From Arenicellales bacterium (lineage in GTDB: Bacteria > Pseudomonadota > Gammaproteobacteria > Arenicellales > JAHEKD01), in assembly GCA_028284225.1 (NCBI GenBank), contig JANQSD010000019.1:62001-126000 (forward strand): DNA of 64,000 bases. The letters are read 5' to 3'. Below, piece by piece: positions 1 to 9,409 of this stretch. The notes under the pieces are model-generated. The model worked only from the letters and a program-made list of their open reading frames with translations. It did no database searches and was not told the origin of the DNA. Position 1 is the stretch's first letter. Each line of letters starts with the position of its first letter. A program made the position numbers and the translations under genes.

Positions 1-557
1 TTGTTACGGCCTTTAATGACATCGAAGATGCGGTGTTTGCGTAGATCACATAAGATGGTGGCGTAGCCTTGTTTTTTGCTAAAGAAGTGTTCGTCAATAC
101 CCAGTACGCGAGGACAATCGCGTTGTTTGAGTGTTTGATGATGGCGCTGATAGTATTGCTGATAAAAACGTTCCATGGTGGCTTTTCCGAGTTTGTTGCG
201 TTTAGCCAAATCGGTCTGGCTAATCCCGTGCGTATGGTTAATGAAGATCTGCTCTTTGAGTTTTTCAGTGCTGCGTTGATAAGGTAATATGCCAGGGAAT
301 CGTTGATTGAAATATCTCTGACAAGCTCGGCAATAATATTTGTGTGCTTTAAACTCAAGACAGGTTTGCCTTAGCCCAATAGATTCATGTCGAACTCGTC
401 TGATCCTGGAGGCCTTAATGCGAATAGATTGACTGTTGCAGTGAATACAGTGTTTTTGTTTAGTCTTGTATTGGACGGACAAGATGATTGGATTAAAGCC
501 CGTTGCTTTGATGAGTTTAAAACCGGGTAAATTTACGATAACATCTTTCATTGGCAT
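1..557 (-). mobile_element. ISL3-family-like transposase, N-terminal part, truncated by window edge
   Basis: Reverse strand from ATG at 557 (or 551) reads MPMKDVIVNLPGFKLIKATGFNP...CIHCNSQSIRIKASRIRRVRHESIG...CRACQRYFNQRFPGI...KATMERFYQQYYQRH...RVLGIDEHFFSKK: zinc-finger plus HTH plus start of DDE domain, typical of ISL3 transposases. Confidence 0.8.
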
Positions 558-901
558 CTTAACCTCTTTTTCTATTTCATTTCATACAGTTAGTCTAACT
601 AACTTCGGTTAAGATGCCCCCTTTGTTGAGATAGAGCCGTTTTGTGCCAGAAAATTCATTCACTGATTGTTCATATTTGACAGTCATTACTATACTATAT
701 CGAGTTTGCTAACGTATTGATTTATTTGAAGTGTGCCATGAAAACCATCTGATTATTGATCAAATAGTTGTTTTGTACAATCCTGTGATGTTTATGGGTT
801 ATAGAGCGTTAAATACATTTCATTAAACTAATATTTATTGTTAACATTACGCACTAGGCTGAATACGATTTCAAAACAGAAATTAGTTGGAGATTTCACA
901 G

Positions 902-1249
902 ATGAGAGTCAGATTATTCACTTTTTTATGCTTGATAGCTGGTTGTTTTGGGCAAGTTCTAGCATGCAGTACCTTTTGCCAGAACTGTAAAATTACACAA
1001 ATAGAGCCTCATATCACAGGTAGTACTGTATTCTATTTTAATAAACCAGCTGCCAATAATTCCGATAATTGTTCCTACACAGGGAGTGTTATTATTGATG
1101 CAGACCAAGAAGGCTCTAAAGAACTGTACTCAAGCATGTTAGCTGCATTTTTAAATGATAATGAGTTTTCTTATGTGAGAACTTGCGGTTGCAAGGTTGA
1201 GTGGGGAACAGAAAGACCATCAATAGGATGGGTTAGAATCTTGCCTTGA
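902..1249 (+). CDS. small secreted Cys-containing protein, unknown function
   Basis: ORF 887..1249 with likely ATG at 902; N-terminal signal peptide MRVRLFTFLCLIAGCFGQVLAC. Confidence 0.6.
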   Translation: MRVRLFTFLCLIAGCFGQVLACSTFCQNCKITQIEPHITGSTVFYFNKPAANNSDNCSYTGSVIIDADQEGSKELYSSMLAAFLNDNEFSYVRTCGCKVEWGTERPSIGWVRILP

Positions 1250-1327
1250 ATAGATTCAGTTCAATAACTATATTTGGTGAGAATCAATAAGTAAGTTTAG
1301 TTTTACCCATAATTTTTACTACATTTC

Positions 1328-2263
1328 ATGAAACGCATATTAAAAATTACTTTTTTCTTTCTAATAGCAGCACTGAACGCAAATGCCAATGAGATAACAA
1401 TGCTTAGTTATAATATTCTCGGGCATAGTTATAATTCATATACTTGGTCACAAAGGCAAGCACTTGTCTTTTCAAATATTGATCAATTTAACCCCAATAT
1501 TATTGGAATACAGGAAGTCACTAACGGTAATTCACCAGAAGATTATTACAATGATGTTAGAAATCGGTATCAAGACTCATACCATATCGTTAGGTCAGCT
1601 CAGTCAACCGCTAATTTACTTTTAATAGAAAAACAAAAGTACCAACTTGTACAGTCCTCAAGTTACGATTTTTCTTCAATTGATAATCGTTACTTTGTTT
1701 GGGCGAAAATTAATGAAATATCTACAGGTGACCAAATTTTCGTTGTAAACCTGCATTTAGATCACGAGGATTCACTGGGAAATTTTCTAGCTGTGCAAGA
1801 AATGATGAACCATATCTATAATGATCTAAATATAAGGAACACACCAATCGCCATCTTGGGCGATTTTAATGCCGCTGTCGGTTCAAACACAATTAAATAT
1901 TTAATTAACGATGCCAATTATCTTTCCGGTGCAACCTATCCATCTGGATTTAGACGACTTCATGATTCGCATTGTGCTGATATGAGTGCTCATTGCAATT
2001 CAGTTACGGCTGTAGGTGCCAACCTTAGTAGAATCGACTTCATTTTTTCCTCTAACGATTTGGTGGTTGAAGCAACAGAAGTATTTGGTGATCAAACCTA
2101 CACTAACCCAGACCCAAATTCACATCATGTATGTTATAGGCCTAATCAGACTCCAAGAGTAATTTGCCCATCTGATCACTTGGCGGTGCTGACAAAGTTT
2201 AAATTGAAAAAAATTTCTCATCTAATAAATTACGATGATTACATAATTCCAATTGTCAACTAG
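1328..2263 (+). CDS. secreted endonuclease/exonuclease/phosphatase (EEP, DNase I-like fold) family protein
   Basis: Signal peptide; EEP motifs LSYNI, IGIQEV, VVNLHLD, GDFNA, SRIDFIF, PSDHLAV. Confidence 0.85.
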   Translation: MKRILKITFFFLIAALNANANEITMLSYNILGHSYNSYTWSQRQALVFSNIDQFNPNIIGIQEVTNGNSPEDYYNDVRNRYQDSYHIVRSAQSTANLLLIEKQKYQLVQSSSYDFSSIDNRYFVWAKINEISTGDQIFVVNLHLDHEDSLGNFLAVQEMMNHIYNDLNIRNTPIAILGDFNAAVGSNTIKYLINDANYLSGATYPSGFRRLHDSHCADMSAHCNSVTAVGANLSRIDFIFSSNDLVVEATEVFGDQTYTNPDPNSHHVCYRPNQTPRVICPSDHLAVLTKFKLKKISHLINYDDYIIPIVN

Positions 2264-2272
2264 GTGCTTATT

Positions 2273-2638
2273 ATGAAGAAAGTCATTCTATTAGTTAGCC
2301 TGTTTTTGAGTCTTCCCTGTCAAATTATTGCTCAATCTTCGAGGCATTGTACAGGCAAAGTTGAAGTTGTTACTGTGCAAGGGAATAATGCACTTAGAGC
2401 AATTATTAAAGATAGTGCAGGTGGAGTAAACATAAATCAATCAGTATTATGCAGTCTAAGTGGAGTTAATGGGTTGATTTCTCAGGAGGCTTGCAAAGCA
2501 ATTTATTCTGGGCTTCTGGCGTCAAAGACAGCTGGTACCGACGTTACGCTAGTATTTGGGGACAGCAATTTCACATGTAATAAAACGTGGGGCAGCGCCT
2601 CAGATCATGGTTTAAGTTATTTCTACTTTCGAAACTAA
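2273..2638 (+). CDS. small secreted protein, possibly related to the 902..1249 product
   Basis: Signal peptide MKKVILLVSLFLSLPCQIIAQ; starts 10 nt after the EEP stop; shares a YSxxLA...C-x-x-x-WG pattern with 902..1249. Confidence 0.6.
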   Translation: MKKVILLVSLFLSLPCQIIAQSSRHCTGKVEVVTVQGNNALRAIIKDSAGGVNINQSVLCSLSGVNGLISQEACKAIYSGLLASKTAGTDVTLVFGDSNFTCNKTWGSASDHGLSYFYFRN

Positions 2639-2969
2639 CTAAAAATGGGTTTGTTAGTTAGATATTTTCGAGGATTTCTCTCGTATTCAATGTTCAATTC
2701 CCAGACAACTTATCCCGAGAAACAAGCGTAACTATTTTACGATTTTGCTCAACTCCGACTTGTGACGCAACCCTATAATTGAGGCTCATTGGACAACAGA
2801 GTAATCGCTGAAAAAATTTCCGTTTATTAGTGAACAATCATGGGGCCACAGTAAAATGTGGACGACTGGTTTTTACCAAGATAGTAGACTGAGATGATCA
2901 AACGACCTATCGTTATATTAAATTCCAAGTGTAAATGGTTCCTGTTTAGTCCAGCCATTGAGTAGAGAA

Positions 2970-3758
2970 TTAAGCTGCTAATAAATATTCCATGGGCGTC
3001 ATATCATTGAGTGAATCATGGAGCCGTTCATGGTTATATATTTCAATCCATTCATCGGTTAAATCTTTAACTTGTTGCAAGGTATCAAACACATACATAT
3101 CTAAAATATCTTCTCGATAAGTTCGATTAAATCGTTCAATGTAGCTGTTTTGATACGGGCAACCTGGTTGAATAAAATTCAATTCAACATGATGATCTTT
3201 TGACCATTCAGCTAATGCAATGGATGTAAATTCAGGCGCATTATCCATTCGAATTCGATCTGGATAACCTTTCCACGCTGCAATCCGGTCTAACACACGA
3301 ATAATGCACCTAGCCGTTAAACTGATATCCACCTCAATCGCTAACGCCTGACGATTAAAATCATCCACCACATTAAAGGTTTTAAACCGAGTACCTGAAT
3401 ACAACATATCACTCATGCAATCCATTGACCAACACACATTACTGGCATCGGGAACCACCAAGGGTTGAGGACAGCGGTTCGGTAATCGACGTTTACTTTT
3501 ACGCCGAATATTCAATTTAAGCTGCCTGTACACGCGGGCAATTCGCTTTTTGTTCCAACCATGACCTAATGCCCTTATGCGTTTGTATAACTTTGGCAAG
3601 CCCCAGCGCGGATGTCGATCAACCAGGGATAACAACACCTCAATCAACGGATGATCATCACGAGGTTGGGGTTGATAACGGTACACAGACCGACTTATCC
3701 CAATCACGTCACAAGCCATCGAGATACTGACGCCATAGTGTGCACGCAAATAATCCAC
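2970..3758 (-). CDS. IS3-family transposase OrfB (rve/DDE integrase core)
   Basis: WSMDCMSDML, FNVVDDFNRQ, IRMDNAPEFTS, YIERFNRTYREDILDMYVF. Confidence 0.95.
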   Translation of the reverse strand: MDYLRAHYGVSISMACDVIGISRSVYRYQPQPRDDHPLIEVLLSLVDRHPRWGLPKLYKRIRALGHGWNKKRIARVYRQLKLNIRRKSKRRLPNRCPQPLVVPDASNVCWSMDCMSDMLYSGTRFKTFNVVDDFNRQALAIEVDISLTARCIIRVLDRIAAWKGYPDRIRMDNAPEFTSIALAEWSKDHHVELNFIQPGCPYQNSYIERFNRTYREDILDMYVFDTLQQVKDLTDEWIEIYNHERLHDSLNDMTPMEYLLAA

Positions 3759-3781
3759 CCAGTCACGCCGCTTCGCGGCTG

Positions 3782-4048
3782 TCAGGGCTTTTTTTGTATC
3801 AGATCCTCCAGCATTTGGTGTTTCAGACTCAGGTTCGCATACATCTCTTTGAGTTTGCGGTTCTCGTCCTCAAGGTCTTTTAGCCGTTTGATGTCTGACA
3901 CCTCCATGCCGCCATACTTACTACGCCATTTGTACAGCGTGCTTTGTCCCACACCGTACCTACGGGATAACTCAGGCACACTGATGCCAGATTCGGCTTC
4001 TTTCAAAATACTGACTATCTGATTTTCGGTAAATCGGTTTCGTTTCAT
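3782..4048 (-). CDS. IS3-family transposase OrfA (HTH), with A7G slippery site near its end
   Basis: MKRNRFTENQIVSILKEAESGISVPELSRRYGVGQSTLYKWRSKYGG; coding strand CAAAAAAAGCCC near 3' end is a plausible -1 frameshift site to OrfB. Confidence 0.93.
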   Translation of the reverse strand: MKRNRFTENQIVSILKEAESGISVPELSRRYGVGQSTLYKWRSKYGGMEVSDIKRLKDLEDENRKLKEMYANLSLKHQMLEDLIQKKP

Positions 4049-4124
4049 TTAGAAATCTCCTAACTTAAAGTTTAATAGAAATTTCTACTCAAGCTCCGGA
4101 CTATTTTAGGGGGTAGGTACAGCT

Positions 4125-4421
4125 CTGGACTGAAAGGGCCGTTGAGTCGACCATATCGCAAAACATAACTGTAATTTGGCGTCGTTCAGGTGCAGCATGA
4201 TGATCAGATAAATTATCAGACTGAGCGTCTACTGATGCAGAATTGATTGCCTCAATAGCTTTAAGTAATTTTTTGCCATGTCCAAGTGATACGCCTAACT
4301 TATGCAAATCGTCTTCAGTCAGCTGATCGAGAATACTCATGTCGATATCATTTTCTAGAAATGCTGCTGAATATTGGCTCATGCCTATTTCATTTAACCA
4401 ATGTTCAATGTCGGAATGCAA
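4125..4421 (-). pseudogene. SAM domain + class III adenylate/guanylate cyclase, truncated by IS3 element
   Basis: SAM domain HSDIEHWLNEIGMSQYSAAFLENDIDMSILDQLTEDDLHKLGVSLGHGKKLLKAI followed by ERRQITVMFCDMVDSTALS (cyclase domain start), then IS sequence. Confidence 0.85.
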
Positions 4422-4660
4422 GTTATGTTCCTTGATGATCGTATAGTTGTTAGCGAATGCGTGTCGTTTAATTTTAGAAACAATGGTAATTATTTTAAAG
4501 CAGTTAGATCATAGCTCAAATAACTCAATGAGGCAGGGGAAAGTCCAAAATTATTTATATACCTTAATGTTTGATTTTGTGGCATCTGCATAGGCGATTC
4601 AATTTTGAAAATCACCCTTTTGGGTGAGGTAAAAAGAATAGTTTTTGTCTATTATTTATT

Positions 4661-4757
4661 TAGCAGCACGCATCAGGATGATGCAGTACATCAGGACGAT
4701 GAGATAGAACAGGAGGTTCTGTGCTGTTGCGAGAAGCCGCCTTTGGGCGGCTTCTTT
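4661..4757 (+). ncRNA. candidate Csr/Rsm-type (CsrA-sequestering) small RNA
   Basis: Three consecutive perfect hairpins with AGGAN pentaloops: GCATC-AGGAT-GATGC (4670-4684), CATC-AGGAC-GATG (4689-4701), AGAAC-AGGAG-GTTCT (4706-4720); closing stem CAGCAC (4664-4669)/GTGCTG (4721-4726); terminator follows; TATTAT -10-like box at 4650-4655. Confidence 0.8.
4733..4757 (+). terminator. intrinsic terminator of the candidate sRNA
   Basis: GAAGCCGCC-TTTG-GGCGGCTTC-TTT perfect 9-bp stem. Confidence 0.85.
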
Positions 4758-4869
4758 GTGTTTCAAGGTGCAATTAACCAAAACCGGATTTCGGTTGAAT
4801 AACAATGAAAATTTCTATTCATTAATGTTATCGTATGGTCTTAATCATAAGTTAAATGTCACGGGTAGT

Positions 4870-6687
4870 ATGTCAGCTAAGTCTAATCATTTAAATTCAG
4901 TCATTGAAGTAGATAACTATGAACAGCAAGAGAAGTTATACATAGAACGTATTAAGCTTTTATACCGGACTGGTAACGGAGCATTGCTCGGTGTATTTGT
5001 TGTTAGCCTGTTTTTGGCAATTTCTCTTTGGATTATTACAGCCGACAAGAATTTATGGTGGTGGATGGCGGTTCTAACGCTGGTAATCCTGCTACGTGGT
5101 TTTACCATAGCTATTTATAGTAGAACAGAAAATGAACACCGAGATTATCAGCTTTGGGCAATAATTTATGTGATTGGGGTGGTGTTGTCGGGAAGCTTGT
5201 GGGGTGTTGCAGGATGGGTGTTTTTTGATTCAGATAATATGATTACCGTCGTTATTTTAATTACATTCACTCTGGGCATTTCGGCAGGTGCTGCAACATC
5301 AATTTCAATTTTTTATCCCGCATTTTTTGGTTTTATCATTTTTGCAATTTTTCCTCTTTCAGTTAGATTATTTCTGGAAGGAAAAATATTTATCCCTTTC
5401 GGTGCTGCAGTAATGTTCTACATTCTTGCCAGCACTCTTTTTGCTAAGCAATATCATAGAGCCATTTCTGAATCATTGAGACTTAGATTTGAGAATTTAG
5501 ATTTAATTAACGAAATTACAGCAGAAAAGGAGCTGGTTGAAAAAGAGAAGCAAATTGCTGAGCAAGCAAATATCGCCAAATCTAAATTTCTAGCCGCCAC
5601 AAGTCATGATTTACGCCAACCTTTACACGCACTGGGTTTGTTAGTTGATACCTTGGAGTCTACAGATGATTTGAAATCACGGGCTGAAATATTAGGTCAT
5701 ATAAAAGAAAGTGTTTATGCCCTGGATGATTTGTTTAATTCACTGCTTGATATATCCAGGCTGGATGCCGGCATTGTGGAGGTTGATATTGAAGATAGTT
5801 CGCTTAAAGAATTGTTTGAACTTTTGAATAATGAATTTAGGGTGCTAGCCAAGCAAAATGATGTGGAACTCAAATTTATTCAGACCAGTTATGTTGTGCG
5901 TTCTGACACAGTGCTGTTGGGCCGGGTTTTAAGGAATATAATCTCGAACTCAATCCGTTATACCAGACATGGCAAAGTCCTTGTGGGAGCGAGATCAATT
6001 GAGGGGGAAATCGCTATAGATGTGTTGGACCAAGGAATCGGTATCCCGAATGAAGAGCTAAACAACGTTTTTTCCGAATTCAGTCAATTACACAATCCAG
6101 AGCGTGACAGAACCAAAGGGTTAGGCCTGGGTTTAGCGATTGTTAAACGTCTTTGTAAACTTTTGGGCCACTCATACGAATTGCGATCCCAACTCGGGAA
6201 AGGTACGTTTTTTAGATTAAAGGTGCCAAAAGGCAGCCCGGAAGCAATCGCAATACCCTCAGCAAAACCAGCACATGAATTGGATGATTTTAGCCGCTAT
6301 ACAATTTTAATCATTGATGACGAAAAGGCGGTTCTTGAGTCAATGAGGTTGATCTTAACTAAGTGGGGCTGTGATGTATTGTTTGCGGATTCAATCGAAA
6401 CAGCAGTTGAATTGGTTAAACACATTAAATGTTCTATTGATTTAATTATTTCAGATTATCGGTTGCGCGATAATACAACGGGCGTTGAAGCAATAAAGAG
6501 AATCCGCGAAGTGCTCAATTACCATGTAAATGGTGTTTTAGTCACAGGAGATACCTCGAGCGATATTCTCAAATTAACCAAGCAAAGTGGATTTCCACTG
6601 TTGCATAAACCTGTCAAGCCCGCTCAGCTCAAAATGGCTATTGTTGCAATTAAAGAGAATAGACCCGGTGATATCGGTAAAGACTAG
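4870..6687 (+). CDS. hybrid sensor histidine kinase (multi-TM N-terminus, HisKA, HATPase, receiver)
   Basis: KSKFLAATSHDLRQPLHALG, NIISNSIRYT, GLGLGLAIVKRL, IIDDEKAVLES receiver; listed ORF start 4756 lies in the sRNA terminator, so ATG 4825 or 4870 is preferred. Confidence 0.88.
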   Translation: MSAKSNHLNSVIEVDNYEQQEKLYIERIKLLYRTGNGALLGVFVVSLFLAISLWIITADKNLWWWMAVLTLVILLRGFTIAIYSRTENEHRDYQLWAIIYVIGVVLSGSLWGVAGWVFFDSDNMITVVILITFTLGISAGAATSISIFYPAFFGFIIFAIFPLSVRLFLEGKIFIPFGAAVMFYILASTLFAKQYHRAISESLRLRFENLDLINEITAEKELVEKEKQIAEQANIAKSKFLAATSHDLRQPLHALGLLVDTLESTDDLKSRAEILGHIKESVYALDDLFNSLLDISRLDAGIVEVDIEDSSLKELFELLNNEFRVLAKQNDVELKFIQTSYVVRSDTVLLGRVLRNIISNSIRYTRHGKVLVGARSIEGEIAIDVLDQGIGIPNEELNNVFSEFSQLHNPERDRTKGLGLGLAIVKRLCKLLGHSYELRSQLGKGTFFRLKVPKGSPEAIAIPSAKPAHELDDFSRYTILIIDDEKAVLESMRLILTKWGCDVLFADSIETAVELVKHIKCSIDLIISDYRLRDNTTGVEAIKRIREVLNYHVNGVLVTGDTSSDILKLTKQSGFPLLHKPVKPAQLKMAIVAIKENRPGDIGKD

Positions 6688-6749
6688 AACCTGCCTCGTA
6701 ATAGTTTGACGACATACCATCAAACACAGGTGTTTTGAGGTGGGTTCTA
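6685..6749. repeat. 65-bp MITE-like element with TAGAACC termini
   Basis: TAGAACCtgcCTC at 6685 and (complement) TAGAACCcacCTCAAAAC ending at 6749; related ends at 29616-29634 and 35083-35225. Confidence 0.55.
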
Positions 6750-7397
6750 ATTCAGTATTCCGTGTTTTCGCCCCAGCCGCACGCACTCCGTTCTGTTTTC
6801 GGCCTGCAAGCTACCTAATAATGCGGTGACGTGAGATTTGACTGTATTCTTGGACAAAAATAGTGTGTCCGCGATTTTCTCATTTGTGTATCCTCTCTCC
6901 ATCAGGGCAAGGACATCAAGTTGTCGTTTTGTGATTCCAAATTGAGTATATGGCTTTTGTTCACCAATGTATTCTGATTGTTCTTCTTTTAGCCGGTTCA
7001 TTTTTTTTAGGACAGATAATGGTATATATTGGTTTCCATCATTGACACTTCTCAGTGCATCAAGCAGCTCTGTACCATTATATGATTTAGGCACAAATCC
7101 TAAAGCACCGAGGTTTAAAGCTTGCTGGATGCTATGGATGTCTTCGGTCGCAGAAATGATTACAGTGGGAATCAATATTTTCTTCTGCTTTATATATCTC
7201 AGAATTGATAGCCCATCGGATTTAGGCATGTGAATATCGAGTAACAACAGATTGAAATCCGGGTTGGATTCAATTTCTGCCAAACCGCTTTTTGAGTCGT
7301 TAGTTATTATTAATTCTATGTTCTCTGCGAGCTTCCTAAGCAAAAATTTCAACCCGTCAGTAAACAATTTGTGGTCGTCAATCACTAATATGCGCAT
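6747..7397 (-). CDS. NarL/LuxR-type response regulator
   Basis: MRILVIDDHKLFTDGLKFLL, DIHMPKSDGL, C-terminal GITKRQLDVLALMERGYTNEKIADTLFLSKNTVKSHV. Confidence 0.93.
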   Translation of the reverse strand: MRILVIDDHKLFTDGLKFLLRKLAENIELIITNDSKSGLAEIESNPDFNLLLLDIHMPKSDGLSILRYIKQKKILIPTVIISATEDIHSIQQALNLGALGFVPKSYNGTELLDALRSVNDGNQYIPLSVLKKMNRLKEEQSEYIGEQKPYTQFGITKRQLDVLALMERGYTNEKIADTLFLSKNTVKSHVTALLGSLQAENRTECVRLGRKHGILN

Positions 7398-7855
7398 AGT
7401 TACATAATTCTTATTTTTGATTAAAAAATTCTATCTGAAAAATAATTTCAGATTAAATATCAGCTTTAATAAGTAATTTCATACTTCTGGGTGATGTAAT
7501 CCCGTGTCTACTTTGCCATTCTAACAATAATTATTATTGATTGACATATAAAATGTAGTTGGAAGTGTAATTTGTTATGGTACAGGATTGTTTTAAGTTG
7601 TATGTCTAGTATTTTCAGCAAAGACTATTTTGAACATTCGGATGTATTCAATCGGGTGTTGACAGTTGTTTAATTATTGTTGATTCCGAAAAAAGGTTTA
7701 ACGGATTGAACCATAAGTATTCGGGTAGTGATTTTTATGTTGCTTTGAACATCCTTTGTCTCTATGCCTGTAGATATCGTTATGTACAAAAGTAAACCTT
7801 TTGTTCGGCTAATCGCATGATTAGATGCTGAACTGTATTTGATACAGTTTGCTAA

Positions 7856-8782
7856 TTAAATTTTTTCTGATTTATCCAGTAAGTCGTTGAAATGTTGAAT
7901 GATATAGCGACAGTGTTTTTTATCTGCAAGGAAATTAACACCGAAAACATCTGTCCTAGGCGGTACAACCATGGCAAGATAGGCTTCATCAAAAAGACTG
8001 TTCTCTATAAGTTCAAAGACAGTTGGATGTTTTTTGCGTAGCATTGATGGTTTAATCATATAAATAATATACGGTGCAATGATAGATTGTTTGCATATTC
8101 GCATCTCAAAGCGTTTAAGGGCTGATTTTCCACATTGTTTGTTAATTAATTTTTTATAAGCATCAACAGTGCTTAAGTTCGCATCCTTAGCATATACTTC
8201 AATATAGTGGTTTTCTGGATATTCACGTAGTGTGGCAACTAGATTGTGGAAGTAATCGCTTTGAAAATGTTCTTGTTTTTCCTCATCATAGTGTAAAAAC
8301 TCATTGGCATCGGGATAAGCCGCCATGGTCTTTTGAGAGCATTGCTCTATGCTCCACATTTCATCCTCCAATAATAAGACTCCAGAGCTACGTGAAAAAA
8401 CGTCTATAAAATTATCGCTATAACCTTTAACTATCGATGCCAGGTCATTTTCCAGTTTTCGACTAATATAATTCAATATACGAGTTTGACCTTCTATTCG
8501 ATTCTCAAGACGCAAGGCCATACGGTTGAAATGTTGATTGTTCGTTTCTTCGAGAGTGAGTGGTATTGCAAACTCTTTACCTTGGGCCAGATAATCGATA
8601 GATACACCAAAAATATTTGACAACTTAACCAGAGCCGACAAAGTTGGATCACTTATTCCTCTCTCATAAGATGAATAGGTACCGGTACTTATATCTAATT
8701 TCTCAGCTAAATAACTTTGTGACCAATTCTCCTCATTACGAAGATATTTAAGAATTTCAGGAAATTGATGTTTTTTGCTCAA
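7856..8782 (-). CDS. XRE-family HTH protein with unknown C-terminal domain
   Basis: LKYLRNEENWSQSYLAEKLDISTGTYSSYERGISDPTLSALVKLSNIFGVSIDYL. Confidence 0.85.
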   Translation of the reverse strand: MSKKHQFPEILKYLRNEENWSQSYLAEKLDISTGTYSSYERGISDPTLSALVKLSNIFGVSIDYLAQGKEFAIPLTLEETNNQHFNRMALRLENRIEGQTRILNYISRKLENDLASIVKGYSDNFIDVFSRSSGVLLLEDEMWSIEQCSQKTMAAYPDANEFLHYDEEKQEHFQSDYFHNLVATLREYPENHYIEVYAKDANLSTVDAYKKLINKQCGKSALKRFEMRICKQSIIAPYIIYMIKPSMLRKKHPTVFELIENSLFDEAYLAMVVPPRTDVFGVNFLADKKHCRYIIQHFNDLLDKSEKI

Positions 8783-9172
8783 TTTTTTAATATTCCAATG
8801 TTTTGACAGTTCGATTCCATAAAAAATATATCAGCCATATTCAGAAAACCATGTGAATTGATATTCCTGAATCCATTTTAAATTCAGATAGTATATTTGT
8901 GTAGCCTAATAAAACGTTCTAAATACAAATCAAGTTTAGACAGATAGGTAGGTGAACCCGTGAAAACTTAAGGCAGGGGTTTATATTTATTCAGATATAT
9001 CAATAACAATTGGTTTAACTGATTTTTCTCGCTAAGGATATTTAACAAGCCGGATGGATATATTCCCCTGTCTTAAGAATTCGAAAATTTGGGTTGATCC
9101 AGTTAGTATAAAAATTTATATCCTTTAAAGGAAAAAACTCGAATAAGCTACTGGATTTCAAAGCTTATAAAA

Positions 9173-9210
9173 AAACACTAAACGGTAAAGGTAGTTACCG
9201 TTCAGTGTTT
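9173..9210 (-). terminator. intrinsic terminator-like hairpin, minus strand
   Basis: AAACACTaAACGGTAA (9173-9188) / TTACCGTTcAGTGTTT (9195-9210), with A7 (9169-9175) on + giving a T-run on the minus strand. Confidence 0.6.
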
Positions 9211-9409
9211 GTATACCTATTATTGATATCCCCCAAAGAGTTAATGACTATTTTTCGTCATCTATACAAACCAAAGTATATACCTAAATTATATAAATGA
9301 AAAGTAATTAATGAATAGTTTGATATACTTAGTTGTTGTTGATGCCGCACAATGTTATAAAACTCATACATAGAAGTCTAATTTCTTAAATATATTATGG
9401 AGTTTTAGA

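Larger units (their letters stand above)
2930..4121 (-). mobile_element. IS3-family insertion sequence (approximate ends)
   Basis: orfA + orfB with frameshift window; imperfect terminal inverted repeats TGTAaatggttcctgttTAGTCCagccaTTGAGTAGA (2930..) and TGTAcctaccccctaaaaTAGTCCggagcTTGAGTAGA (complement, ending at 4121); ends not confirmed by a target duplication. Confidence 0.75.

Noticed and set aside
4605-4802. 65-aa ORF in the supplied track
   Set aside because: Spans a terminator and the three AGGA hairpins; no recognisable protein motif; better explained as sRNA
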